Below, piece after piece: positions 15,322-22,598 of a DNA stretch of 22,822 nucleotides. The notes below the pieces were generated by a model. It had not been told where the DNA came from, ran no database searches, and saw only the letters and a list, made by a program, of their open reading frames with translations. Where the stretch lies: contig JAGCOQ010000014.1 of NCBI GenBank assembly GCA_017642625.1, positions 1 to 22,822 on the forward strand. Direction: 5' to 3'. Positions within the stretch are counted from its first letter, which is position 1, and each line of letters opens with the position of its first letter. Source of the DNA: Alphaproteobacteria bacterium (GTDB lineage: Bacteria; Pseudomonadota; Alphaproteobacteria; Rs-D84). The position numbers were made by a program, and so were the translations under genes.

Positions 15322-16266
15322 TCAGATTTTGTTTTTTGATCCCATTATGTGCGTAATTTCGTCAATGCATACGGCGATCATATTCGCAATCGCAGGCGAA
15401 AGGTATTCGCGTGGATTAAATTCAGCCGGATTTTGTTTCAGTGTTTCGCGAACACCGGCGGTAAATGCCAATCTTAAATCGCTGTCCACGTTGATTTTAC
15501 AAATGTTTGTTTTTGCCGCGCGTTTCAACTGAACCGCATCAATTCCGCGGGCGCCGCGTAATTTTCCGCCATTGTGATTTATTGTATCGACATATGCTGG
15601 TGGCACGCTGGATGCGCCATGCAAAACCAACGGAAAATCAGGCAGTTGCTTTGCAATTTGGCTTAATATATCAAAACGCAGGGATTCGTCGTCGGATTTG
15701 CGTTTGTATGCGCCGTGGCTGGTTCCGATGGCGATTGCCAGTGAATCAACGCCGGTGCGTTTTACAAATTCGATAACATCTGCGGGGCGTGTATAAGATG
15801 ATTTTTCTGACTTGGTATTTTCATCTTCGATTCCGGCAAGGGTGCCCAGTTCCGCCTCTACTGACACATTGTGGCGGTGGGCATACTTTGCGACTTCGTG
15901 GGATAACTTTATATTTTCTTTAAAGGACAGGTTGGACGCGTCAATCATAACGGATGAAAAACCCAATTCTATCGCGTGAATACAGGCGTCCAGCGAATGC
16001 CCATGATCCAAATGCAGTGCAATCTGATCGGATGGGGAAATACATGCGCCGGCAATTAAACCCAACAACATATCGTCGCCCATATACTTTATGGCGGATT
16101 CCGAGGCAGCCAAAATAACCGGACTGTGTGTTTTACGTGCCGCCGTCAAAATAGCGGTCAACGTTTCCATGTTGTAAAAATTGAACGCTGGAACGGCATA
16201 GTGACCCGCAATCGCATTGGCAAACATTTTTTCTGTATTAACCAAACCAAAGTCAGAATATTTCAT
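15322..16266 (-). CDS. fba: Class II fructose-bisphosphate aldolase
   Basis: Class II aldolases split fructose 1,6-bisphosphate into dihydroxyacetone phosphate and glyceraldehyde 3-phosphate with a zinc ion. The 314-residue barrel shows LDHGH (86-90) with catalytic D87 and zinc ligand H88, E138, H184 in GTSHGAYK, H216 in LHGASSVP, and NVDSD (259-263) for substrate binding. These fit the FbaA/GatY group; a tagatose-bisphosphate aldolase cannot be ruled out, but no sugar-alcohol genes are nearby. The SD AAGGGGA lies eight bases before the ATG. The AlkD-like gene follows after one base. Confidence 0.9.
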   Translation of the reverse strand: MKYSDFGLVNTEKMFANAIAGHYAVPAFNFYNMETLTAILTAARKTHSPVILAASESAIKYMGDDMLLGLIAGACISPSDQIALHLDHGHSLDACIHAIELGFSSVMIDASNLSFKENIKLSHEVAKYAHRHNVSVEAELGTLAGIEDENTKSEKSSYTRPADVIEFVKRTGVDSLAIAIGTSHGAYKRKSDDESLRFDILSQIAKQLPDFPLVLHGASSVPPAYVDTINHNGGKLRGARGIDAVQLKRAAKTNICKINVDSDLRLAFTAGVRETLKQNPAEFNPREYLSPAIANMIAVCIDEITHIMGSKNKI

Positions 16267-16329
16267 AATTATCCCCTTTGCTTAAGATTATAGCATATTT
16301 TGGGCAAAGTGGGGGATTTTTTGTGATGC

Positions 16330-16357
16330 TTGACAACGGGGCAATTTGTGCAACAAT
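16330..16357 (+). promoter_or_regulatory. Probable promoter of the lipoprotein gene
   Basis: A perfect TTGACA (16330-16335) is followed after 16 bp by AACAAT (16352-16357). The 16-bp spacing matches the other good promoters in the window. It starts 85 bp before the gene. Confidence 0.45.
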
Positions 16358-16414
16358 TAGATTGTCGAATCGGGGGCGCGCAGAGAGAACCGGCTTTTAA
16401 CAAGGGGCTTTGTT

Positions 16415-16756
16415 ATGAAGAAAGTATTGGTTTTAATGTTTGCGCTGGCTGCGTTGGCGGGTTGTGCGTATGATTATTATCGTGGTGATGTTCGCTATGT
16501 CCAAGATGGCGACGATTGCATCTTTTACCATGATGAATATGGTCACCACTATACAAACGACATCAAACGTTTGAACACAGACAAACGTGTTGTGTATCGT
16601 AACACATCTTGTGCAGATTTGTTTGCACGCGACAATGGTGGTGTTGCACCACGTCCAAATCGCGCTGTTTTGACACGTGCGGCACAACCGACATCTTCCT
16701 GTGGTTGTAATGCATGCGCAAAATCGCAACATTATGTCATTGTTCCTGCTATGTAG
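16415..16756 (+). CDS. Small Cys-rich lipoprotein, function unknown
   Basis: The 113-residue protein has a lipoprotein signal peptide with lipobox LAGC (Cys17), so it should be lipid-anchored facing the periplasm. The mature part is rich in Tyr, Asp and His (for example YHDEYGHHY) and has C35 and C66. Near the C-terminus is a tight Cys cluster, SCGCNACAKS, with four Cys in eight residues counting the bounding ones. No family was recognised. The cluster could bind metal or form disulfides; this is inference. A terminator follows 19 bases after the stop, so the gene appears to be alone. Confidence 0.75.
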   Translation: MKKVLVLMFALAALAGCAYDYYRGDVRYVQDGDDCIFYHDEYGHHYTNDIKRLNTDKRVVYRNTSCADLFARDNGGVAPRPNRAVLTRAAQPTSSCGCNACAKSQHYVIVPAM

Positions 16757-16774
16757 GGTTAATGAAATAAATAT

Positions 16775-16802
16775 AAAAAGGCACCATTTTTGGTGCTTTT
16801 TT
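16775..16802 (+). terminator. Intrinsic terminator after the lipoprotein gene
   Basis: The stem GCACCA / TGGTGC (16781-16786, 16791-16796) with a four-T loop has an A-rich left flank and six Ts after it. Confidence 0.85.
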
Positions 16803-16804
16803 AT

Positions 16805-16833
16805 TTGAATAGTCGTCTTTTTTATGATAAAAT
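16805..16833 (+). promoter_or_regulatory. Possible promoter of the VirB2-like gene
   Basis: TTGAAT (16805-16810) and TAAAAT (16828-16833) are 17 bp apart, directly after the preceding terminator and 32 bp before the start at 16866. Confidence 0.4.
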
Positions 16834-16865
16834 TACATTACAAGAAAATACAAAAGGGTATTCCT

Positions 16866-17261
16866 ATGAAAAAGATTATGAATAAAATTAATTTTGCAAT
16901 GATTGCGGCAATGACTGCTTTTCCGGCGATTGCAGCGAATGGGGGCAGCGCTAGTGGGGGTATAAACGGTGAAGCGATTTGTACATTGGTTAAACAATTG
17001 GCAGAAGTGTTCAAGATGTTGCGTGTGTTCGCGTTCATTGGCGCAGCGTTTATGATTGCTGGTTGGGCATGGGGATATATTTCTAAGGGTGCCATAGGCG
17101 ATGGTAAGGGTAGTTCTTTGGATGAATTGAAAAACAAGGGAACTGCTTTGATCGTTGGCTTTGTGCTATTGTTTGCTATCGGTTTGATATTCAGTTTCTT
17201 GGTAAGCGTATCACAGGGTAAGTATGATTTCTGTTCGGACCTTGGTACTTACTTTAATTAA
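16866..17261 (+). CDS. Small secreted two-helix membrane protein, VirB2/TrbC-like
   Basis: The 131-residue protein has a signal peptide (cleaved about residue 23, AIA), then two strong hydrophobic helices (about 52-70 and 92-114) joined by a Gly/Lys-rich loop (71-91). Signal peptide plus two helices is the topology of the VirB2/TrbC major pilin of type IV secretion systems, and the first segment begins with a similar ICTLVKQL stretch. Cys39 and Cys123 flank the helices. The start at 16866 is preferred over 16824 because AAGGG lies eight bases upstream and the signal peptide then starts cleanly. No other type IV secretion gene is nearby, so the identity is tentative. Confidence 0.6.
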   Translation: MKKIMNKINFAMIAAMTAFPAIAANGGSASGGINGEAICTLVKQLAEVFKMLRVFAFIGAAFMIAGWAWGYISKGAIGDGKGSSLDELKNKGTALIVGFVLLFAIGLIFSFLVSVSQGKYDFCSDLGTYFN

Positions 17262-17285
17262 TAGATGCCTTATCAAAACAAAATT

Positions 17286-17311
17286 AAAACGCGGTCGAAT
17301 GACCGCGTTTT
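17286..17311. terminator. Bidirectional terminator after the VirB2-like gene
   Basis: A perfect 11-bp stem AAAACGCGGTC / GACCGCGTTTT (17286-17296, 17301-17311) with loop GAAT has A and T flanks on opposite sides. It lies between this gene and the convergent RHH gene and can act both ways. Confidence 0.88.
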
Positions 17312-17330
17312 TTATAATCAAATTTGCTGA

Positions 17331-17552
17331 CTATTTATCTTCTACATTTGCCAAAGAAAACAGAACAGACGAGATAAGCGATTGATAGGGGACATGTTGT
17401 TGTTCCGCCAGTTGTTTAATCTTGTCCAGAACGGGCTTTGGAATACGCATATTGATGACACAATCGGACTTGTTAAAGGTCTTGTACGCGGCATATTCGC
17501 GCAGCAAGGCATCTATGTTCATAATGAATAATTGTTGCATAACATTTGGCAT
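17331..17552 (-). CDS. Ribbon-helix-helix (CopG/BrnA-like) DNA-binding protein, no toxin partner seen
   Basis: The 73-residue protein has a C-terminal ribbon-helix-helix pattern: a strand VINMRIPKP (32-40) that would enter the DNA major groove as a dimer, then helices about 40-52 and 56-69, with the family-typical VPYQSLISSVL (54-64). It resembles CopG-type antitoxins and BrnA-like repressors. The start at 17552 is preferred because AGGGG lies a few bases upstream; the upstream in-frame ATG at 17582 lacks this. A 12-bp-periodic array of GTAATTAC-like sites covers its promoter, so autorepression is likely. No toxin-sized open frame was seen on either side, so it is an orphan regulator or the remnant of a toxin-antitoxin pair. 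Confidence 0.7.
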   Translation of the reverse strand: MPNVMQQLFIMNIDALLREYAAYKTFNKSDCVINMRIPKPVLDKIKQLAEQQHVPYQSLISSVLFSLANVEDK

Positions 17553-17572
17553 GGACACACCCCTATACAATA

Positions 17573-17664
17573 AACAATACAACCGTGATTACAACTGACT
17601 ATATCAATGTATTTACACTTGTCAATACAAATATAAATACACTTGTAATTACCGCTGTAATTAC
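17573..17664. promoter_or_regulatory. 12-bp-periodic operator array upstream of the RHH gene
   Basis: Eight 8-bp units recur at exact 12-bp steps. The palindrome GTAATTAC is perfect at 17657-17664 and 17645-17652. Close variants are GTATTTAC (17609-17616) and GTGATTAC (17585-17592), and partial ones start at 17633, 17621 and 17573; the unit at 17597 is poor. The array ends are also inverted: 17579-17593 and 17656-17670 are complementary at 14 of 15 positions. Even spacing of short palindromes is what tandem RHH dimers bind. The target protein is inferred from adjacency. Confidence 0.7.
17598..17625 (-). promoter_or_regulatory. Promoter of the RHH gene
   Basis: On the minus strand, a perfect TTGACA (17625-17620) and TATAGT (17603-17598) are 16 bp apart, about 46 bp before the start codon. 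Both elements lie within the operator array, so bound repressor would block RNA polymerase. Confidence 0.65.
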
Positions 17665-17687
17665 GGTTGTGGGGGCGGGTGTAAATC

Positions 17688-17769
17688 AAAGTTCAAAGTG
17701 CAAAGTTCAAATATAAGAAAGTAGTGCCAGCGAAATGCCGGCACATATATCATCTGCACTTTGAACTTT
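17688..17769. repeat. Dispersed nested palindromic repeat, copy 2
   Basis: Perfect 15-bp outer arms AAAGTTCAAAGTGCA (17688-17702) and their complement (17755-17769) enclose a hairpin GTGCCAGC / GCCGGCAC (17724-17731, 17737-17744) with one mismatch. Positions 17702-17744 match copy 1 (6085-6127) at 40 of 43 positions. The AAAGTTCAAA motif occurs twice at the left end. The element lies between the RHH operator array and tolB. Confidence 0.8.
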
Positions 17770-17845
17770 TTAAAATATTGCTTTTTATAAATGGTGTGTT
17801 TAAAATGCACTTGTTGTTTATTTCGAAATAACGGAAGGGGAAAAT

Positions 17846-19165
17846 ATGCTTAAGAAAATATTTGCGGTGTTCGCGCTTTTTGTCGCTGTCGTTATGCCAG
17901 CGCATGCAGAGTTAAAAGTTGATATTGTTGCCGGTGCATTGGAACCGACATCAATCGCGGTTCAGAAATTTGAAACCGGCAAAGGTGTCGTGGACGCTGA
18001 TGCAAAAATGATACGCGAAGTGGTCGAAGCGGACTTAAAACGCACTGGTTTGTTCCGTATCGTTTCGCACGATGCGTTCCCTGAATATGTAAAAATGGGT
18101 GAAATGCCGAACTTTAAATCTTGGATGGCAATCAAGACACAGGTTTTGGTTCAGGCGCGTATGAATGTCGAAGATGCTAATAAATATAAGTTAGAGTTTT
18201 TTGTTTGGGATATAAACGGCACCGAACAGATAGAGGCACAAAGTTTGGTGGCGTCCAAGAAGTCGGCGCGCCGTTTGGCACACATTATGGCGGACGCGAT
18301 TTATGAACGCCTTACTGGTGAGTTGGGTTATTTTGATACCCAAATTGTGTTTATCGCGGAAACCGGTCCAATCCATAACCGCACAAAGCGTATGGCAATT
18401 ATGGACTATGATGGTTATGGCATGCGCTATTTATCAGATGAAAAGACATTTGTTATGTCGCCGCACTTTTCGCCGAATATGCGGACGGTGGTCTTCTTGT
18501 CTTATCGCGATAACGATCCTATGGTTTGGTCGCTGGATTTGGATACCGGTGCACAACGTCGTTTGGGACAGTTTGGTGGCATGAACTTTTCGCCACGTTT
18601 TTCACCGGACGGCAAAAAGATTGCGTTGTCATTGGTGAAAAGCGGTATTACACATATATATGAATATGATATGGAAAACAAAACCCTGCGCCAGTTGACG
18701 TTTGGTAACTCGATTGATACCAGTCCGTCTTATTCGCCAGATGGTAAAAAGATGGCGTTTAACTCTGATCGTTCAGGTCGTCAACAAATTCATGTCTTGG
18801 ATTTGGACACCTTGGCGGAAGAACGCATAACATACGGGGCGGGGCGGTATGCGACACCGGCTTGGTCACCGGACGGACAATTTATTGCCTTTACCAAGAT
18901 AGCCGACGATACTTTCTATGTCGGGATTATGGATCCACGTGGTCGTAATGAAAAGATTTTAGCGGGTGGTTGGTTTATGGAGGCACCGTCATGGGCACCG
19001 GGGTCACGTCGTATTGTATACTATGAAACAGAAAAGGCAGACGACGATATTGAACGCATAAGCCATATTCGCAGTGTTGATATAACGGGTCAAAACATTT
19101 ACGACATTGATTTGCCGGATAATGTGAACGGTCTGGAACCAACGTGGTCGCCACGATTGATGTAA
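17846..19165 (+). CDS. tolB: Tol-Pal system protein TolB
   Basis: TolB is a periplasmic beta-propeller protein of the Tol-Pal complex, which links the inner membrane, peptidoglycan and outer membrane and aids constriction at division. The 439-residue protein has a signal peptide (1-21, ending AHA), the N-terminal alpha/beta domain (about 23-150), and a C-terminal propeller with repeated SPDGKK-type blades (for example FSPDGKKIA, YSPDGKKMA, WSPDGQFIA). The SD GAAGGGG precedes the ATG. tolQ, tolR, tolA and pal are not in the window, so tolB is separated from the usual cluster. An ABC exporter begins 25 bp downstream and may be cotranscribed. Confidence 0.95.
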   Translation: MLKKIFAVFALFVAVVMPAHAELKVDIVAGALEPTSIAVQKFETGKGVVDADAKMIREVVEADLKRTGLFRIVSHDAFPEYVKMGEMPNFKSWMAIKTQVLVQARMNVEDANKYKLEFFVWDINGTEQIEAQSLVASKKSARRLAHIMADAIYERLTGELGYFDTQIVFIAETGPIHNRTKRMAIMDYDGYGMRYLSDEKTFVMSPHFSPNMRTVVFLSYRDNDPMVWSLDLDTGAQRRLGQFGGMNFSPRFSPDGKKIALSLVKSGITHIYEYDMENKTLRQLTFGNSIDTSPSYSPDGKKMAFNSDRSGRQQIHVLDLDTLAEERITYGAGRYATPAWSPDGQFIAFTKIADDTFYVGIMDPRGRNEKILAGGWFMEAPSWAPGSRRIVYYETEKADDDIERISHIRSVDITGQNIYDIDLPDNVNGLEPTWSPRLM

Positions 19166-19190
19166 GATCAACTGAAAGGGCGGAGAGAAA

Positions 19191-20942
19191 ATGACGTTTC
19201 CCAAGACGGTAAAAGGTTTTTACTGGCTGATTGTGAAAAAGTTCCCATTGTATTTTGGAACATTGTTTTTTGGCGGAATATTGATGTCGGTCTTGCACAT
19301 GTTGATAAGGCCGATTACCAACAAAATGGTTTTCTCCATTTTTGATAACAACAATATGTATAATGTCAAATTTGTTATATATGTTGTTTCAGCTGTATTG
19401 TTTTTGTACCTTATTGAAACTGTAACGGGTATTGTAATGTCTGTGGCAACTGGGCATTACGAACAACGGGCAAATGCATATAAAAATATGCTATTGTCCG
19501 AGCGCATATTTCAAAATGATGGTCAATATTTCATAGATAATCCATCTGGACAACTGTTATCGTGGTGCGAGGATGTTTCAGCACGACAATATACTATGAC
19601 GGCTCAATTTTGGGCTGATATTATTGGGGTGACTTTGGGTTTTATTGCCATCATAGGGATATTGTTACGTGTCAATATCTGGATCTTGGTAATTACATTG
19701 ACCAACGGTGTTATTCGGGTTGTATGGCAGTATTTTAAGTTAAAACCAGTAAATAAAACGCGTCGGGAATTTTCGTTGGAAAGTGCCAAGTGGAAAGGTG
19801 TTCGTACCGATGGATTGGATAATGCACTAAATGTAAAACAAAATGGCAATGCAGAGTTTGAAGCACAATATGTGTATGAAGCAAGAAAGCCATTGATACA
19901 ATTAAGACAAAGGTGGGAATATCAAGATAGGTTGCGTTGGGTGCCAACAGGTATCTTATCTGATTTGTGTGGTGTTGGTGTGATTTTGTTGAGTATCGTT
20001 TTGGTTGTGCATGGGCAGATGAATGTTTCTGATTTGGCTTTTGTCTTGTCATCTTTTTCCACGATAACGATGGCGTTCACCAATATGAATAAATTGATTC
20101 AAAACTATTCCGAAGCATCAGCAATAGCGACGGTCGCATGGGAAAAGATAAATGCACATATAAAAGTTGCAGATATTGAAAATGCGAAAAATATCCGAAT
20201 TGATAAAGCACCGGCGATTGATTTTGAAAATGTATCTTTTGGTTATGGGTCGCGGGGTGTTTTGAAACAATTCAGTCTGCATATTAACCCCGGCGAAAAA
20301 ATAGGTTTGGTTGGTTTATCGGGGGCGGGTAAATCAACATTGTGCAGTTTGCTACTTCGTATGTATGATGTTGATGATGGCGCGATTTTGGTGGATGGTG
20401 TTGATATTCGTGCGGTAAAACAAGATAGTTTGCGTCAGAATATTTCATATGTTCCACAAGAATCTGTTTTATTTAACCGTTCTATATTGGAAAATATTCG
20501 CTATGCCCGACCTCATGCGTCGCGTAATGATGTGATTACGGCGGCAAAACGCGCACATATACATGAATTTATTATGTCGTTGCCAAATGGGTATGACACG
20601 CTGGTTGGAAATCGTGGAATCAAATTGTCAGGCGGGCAACGGCAAAGAATTGCGATTGCGCGTGCGTTGCTTAAAAATGCGCCGATTTTGATTTTGGACG
20701 AAGCGACATCTGCGCTGGATTCCCAGAACGAGATGTTTATCCAAAAATCGCTAAAAATGGTTATGAACAAAAAGACGACTATTGCGGTGGCGCACCGTTT
20801 ATCGACACTGCGGAATATGGATCGTATTGTCGTAATGAGTCATGGTCGCATAATAGAGTCCGGCAGTCATGCCGCCTTGCTGCGTCGTGGCGGGGCATAT
20901 AAGAAACTGTGGGATATGCAGACGAATGGATTTATCGGATGA
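19191..20942 (+). CDS. ABC exporter, fused permease and ATPase, MsbA-like
   Basis: The 583-residue half-transporter would work as a homodimer. The N-terminal membrane domain has about six helices (including segments near 20-40, 60-86, 138-160, 163-180 and 255-275). The ATPase has Walker A GLSGAGKS (375-382), Q-loop Gln423, signature LSGGQ (479-483), Walker B ILILDE (499-504, with D503 and E504) and switch His535. All catalytic residues are intact. It resembles lipid or multidrug exporters such as MsbA, but the substrate cannot be read from sequence. The SD GGAGAG lies five bases upstream. The last codon and stop overlap the start of the nuclease gene (ATGA), so both are probably made together. 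Confidence 0.88.
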   Translation: MTFPKTVKGFYWLIVKKFPLYFGTLFFGGILMSVLHMLIRPITNKMVFSIFDNNNMYNVKFVIYVVSAVLFLYLIETVTGIVMSVATGHYEQRANAYKNMLLSERIFQNDGQYFIDNPSGQLLSWCEDVSARQYTMTAQFWADIIGVTLGFIAIIGILLRVNIWILVITLTNGVIRVVWQYFKLKPVNKTRREFSLESAKWKGVRTDGLDNALNVKQNGNAEFEAQYVYEARKPLIQLRQRWEYQDRLRWVPTGILSDLCGVGVILLSIVLVVHGQMNVSDLAFVLSSFSTITMAFTNMNKLIQNYSEASAIATVAWEKINAHIKVADIENAKNIRIDKAPAIDFENVSFGYGSRGVLKQFSLHINPGEKIGLVGLSGAGKSTLCSLLLRMYDVDDGAILVDGVDIRAVKQDSLRQNISYVPQESVLFNRSILENIRYARPHASRNDVITAAKRAHIHEFIMSLPNGYDTLVGNRGIKLSGGQRQRIAIARALLKNAPILILDEATSALDSQNEMFIQKSLKMVMNKKTTIAVAHRLSTLRNMDRIVVMSHGRIIESGSHAALLRRGGAYKKLWDMQTNGFIG

Positions 20943-21346
20943 AGTTAGGTTTAATCGCATGTTTTCTGTTTGTTGTTGGAAATGCGTGTGCAATGCCGGC
21001 GACGGTGGATTATGTCTATGACGGGGATACTTTTGCGGCGGTTGCACATATTGATGATGGGGCAGATGTTAATGTGCGGGTTCGTTTAATAAATATAGAT
21101 ACGCCGGAAATGCATGGCGAATGCGACAGCGAAATTCAACGCGCAAACATGGCGCGCGAACGGTTGATGAAATTGGTTCCGCGTGGGACGGTTGTTAATT
21201 TAAAGAATATCAAAGATGATAAATATATCGGCCGAATTGATGCCAATGTAATTTTGCCAGATGGGCGCGACGCAGGGCAGGTTTTAATTAATGAAAAACT
21301 AGGGCGCGCATACAGCGGTGGCAAACGCAAAAGTTGGTGTGAATAA
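20939..21346 (+). CDS. Secreted staphylococcal-type thermonuclease (SNase) homologue
   Basis: The 135-residue protein has a signal peptide (about 1-18, ending ACA) and an SNase fold that cleaves DNA or RNA with a calcium ion. Active-site residues align with S. aureus nuclease: DGDT (28-31, with D30 for D21), R49-x4-DTPE (R49, D54, E57 for R35, D40, E43), and R99 (for R87). C62 and C134 might form a disulfide. The start at 20939 overlaps the ABC exporter stop; an upstream in-frame ATG at 20909 would place the signal peptide internally. Its product should be periplasmic or exported. The Tyr after DDK (DDKYIGR) is also typical. Confidence 0.85.
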   Translation: MKLGLIACFLFVVGNACAMPATVDYVYDGDTFAAVAHIDDGADVNVRVRLINIDTPEMHGECDSEIQRANMARERLMKLVPRGTVVNLKNIKDDKYIGRIDANVILPDGRDAGQVLINEKLGRAYSGGKRKSWCE

Positions 21347-21371
21347 AAAATCTGGCATTGCCAGATTTTTT
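21345..21371. terminator. Bidirectional terminator between the nuclease gene and plsC
   Basis: A perfect 12-bp stem AAAAAATCTGGC / GCCAGATTTTTT (21345-21356, 21360-21371) with loop ATT overlaps the nuclease stop codon and ends seven bases before the convergent plsC stop. Confidence 0.88.
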
Positions 21372-21377
21372 ATTTTC

Positions 21378-22085
21378 TTATGCACTGTGGCGGTTTATTG
21401 CTTCGGTTATTTCTTCCAGTGATGCATTACATGGCAACATAGGTTCGAAATATATGTTGGCGGTGCCTGCGGTCATTTTGCCATGCTTTGGCCAATAAAG
21501 ACCTGTATCGGTGCCAACCGGTAAAATCGGTAATCTTAATTCATGTGCCAAGAACAACAGCCCACGACGCAGTGGCTGGCGTGCGCCCGGCTTTACACGT
21601 GTCCCTTCGGGAAAGATAACAAGTGTGCGCCCATCCATAATTTTCTTTGCGACATCATGTTCCAATTTTTTCAAATTTGTTTTTCCGCGTGAACGATTGA
21701 CCGGCAATAAACCCATGCGCCAAAATGCCCAACCGTAAATCGGCAACCACATAATTTCCCGCTTGCAGATAAAAAATGCGTTTGGCACAACATGTGATAA
21801 GACGACGATTTCCAACAAAGACATATGCTTTGACGCAACGATAGCCTTGCCGTCAAATCGTGTGTTGCCATTTGGCAACATTGGGATTCCGTTTTCTTCG
21901 GTCGCGGGAAAATGCACCTGATACTTTACACCACATATAATTCGCGCCAGTAATGCCAGACCACGTGCACAACTAATTACCAAAAAGCGCGACAGGCGCG
22001 CACTGATTAACCCGACAAGCAATATCGGTGCCCATAAAATAAAATGTATGGCTGATGCGATTTTAAAAATAATGGTTCTGAACAT
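21378..22085 (-). CDS. plsC: 1-acyl-sn-glycerol-3-phosphate acyltransferase
   Basis: PlsC adds the second acyl chain to lysophosphatidic acid, giving phosphatidic acid at the inner membrane. The 235-residue protein has an N-terminal membrane helix (about 5-28) and the acyltransferase motifs: H87 with E92 (H-x4-E, a normal variant of H-x4-D in this group), the FICKRE block (105-110), and FPEGTR (158-163). Its start directly abuts the ydcF stop, with the SD AGAGGG inside the end of ydcF, so the two are coupled. Confidence 0.9.
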   Translation of the reverse strand: MFRTIIFKIASAIHFILWAPILLVGLISARLSRFLVISCARGLALLARIICGVKYQVHFPATEENGIPMLPNGNTRFDGKAIVASKHMSLLEIVVLSHVVPNAFFICKREIMWLPIYGWAFWRMGLLPVNRSRGKTNLKKLEHDVAKKIMDGRTLVIFPEGTRVKPGARQPLRRGLLFLAHELRLPILPVGTDTGLYWPKHGKMTAGTANIYFEPMLPCNASLEEITEAINRHSA

Positions 22086-22598
22086 TTAACCCTCTTTTAT
22101 TCCAATCAATGTGACCAAATATTTTATATATTCAGTTGTCCAACGTTCCAATCGTTTTGTTGCCGGCATACCATATAATGTTGCCGGACAAGTGACGATT
22201 TCGGTTGTTGGTAATTCGTGCCGTATCAAGTATTCGGCGCGGTTCATATGATCTTCGGTGGTGACGATAACGATTCGGTCAAGCCCCGTTGTTTCAACAA
22301 TGTTTTTTATTGCCACTGCGTTTTGATATGTTGATCTAGATTCTGATTCAATCAACACCGGATGATCTGCATCAGATGCCGCCGTTTCAGCACCCGCACC
22401 AATTATATATACATCAGTATCTGGGAATTGGCGAACCTGACGCATGGCAAATGGAATACGACGGACATCACCGGTCAAGACAAACAAACTGTCGTCTGAC
22501 ATAATTTCACCGCATGTTCTTGGGGCATACGATTTAAACACCATGCCACCAATGACAAACAATCCCAAAACAACAAAAGGGGGAGTTAAAAACTTCAT
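22086..22598 (-). CDS. DUF218/YdcF-family protein
   Basis: The 170-residue protein has one N-terminal membrane anchor (about 5-22) and a DUF218 (YdcF/SanA/ElyC-type) domain: SLFVLTGDVRRI (37-48), VYIIGAGAE (63-71), the ESESRSTYQNA core (84-94) and IVIVTTEDHMNRA (109-121). Members of the family act in envelope processes such as vancomycin sensitivity and lipid-carrier metabolism; the reaction here is unknown. The start at 22598 is chosen because it overlaps the stop of the upstream gene (TAATG) and gives a clean membrane anchor; a longer frame starting at 22811 would overlap the ftsX-like gene in another frame. Confidence 0.8.
   Translation of the reverse strand: MKFLTPPFVVLGLFVIGGMVFKSYAPRTCGEIMSDDSLFVLTGDVRRIPFAMRQVRQFPDTDVYIIGAGAETAASDADHPVLIESESRSTYQNAVAIKNIVETTGLDRIVIVTTEDHMNRAEYLIRHELPTTEIVTCPATLYGMPATKRLERWTTEYIKYLVTLIGIKEG

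Noticed and set aside
17573..17664. CRISPR array
   Set aside because: The units are 8-12 bp with no spacers of 25-40 bp and no cas genes; the phasing fits a protein operator.
17331..17845. Complete toxin-antitoxin pair at the RHH gene
   Set aside because: No toxin-sized open frame with an SD was found next to the RHH gene on either strand; neighbours are a VirB2-like gene and tolB.
19690..19698. A GTAATTACA match to the RHH operator unit inside the ABC exporter gene
   Set aside because: It is a single site in coding sequence with no 12-bp neighbours.
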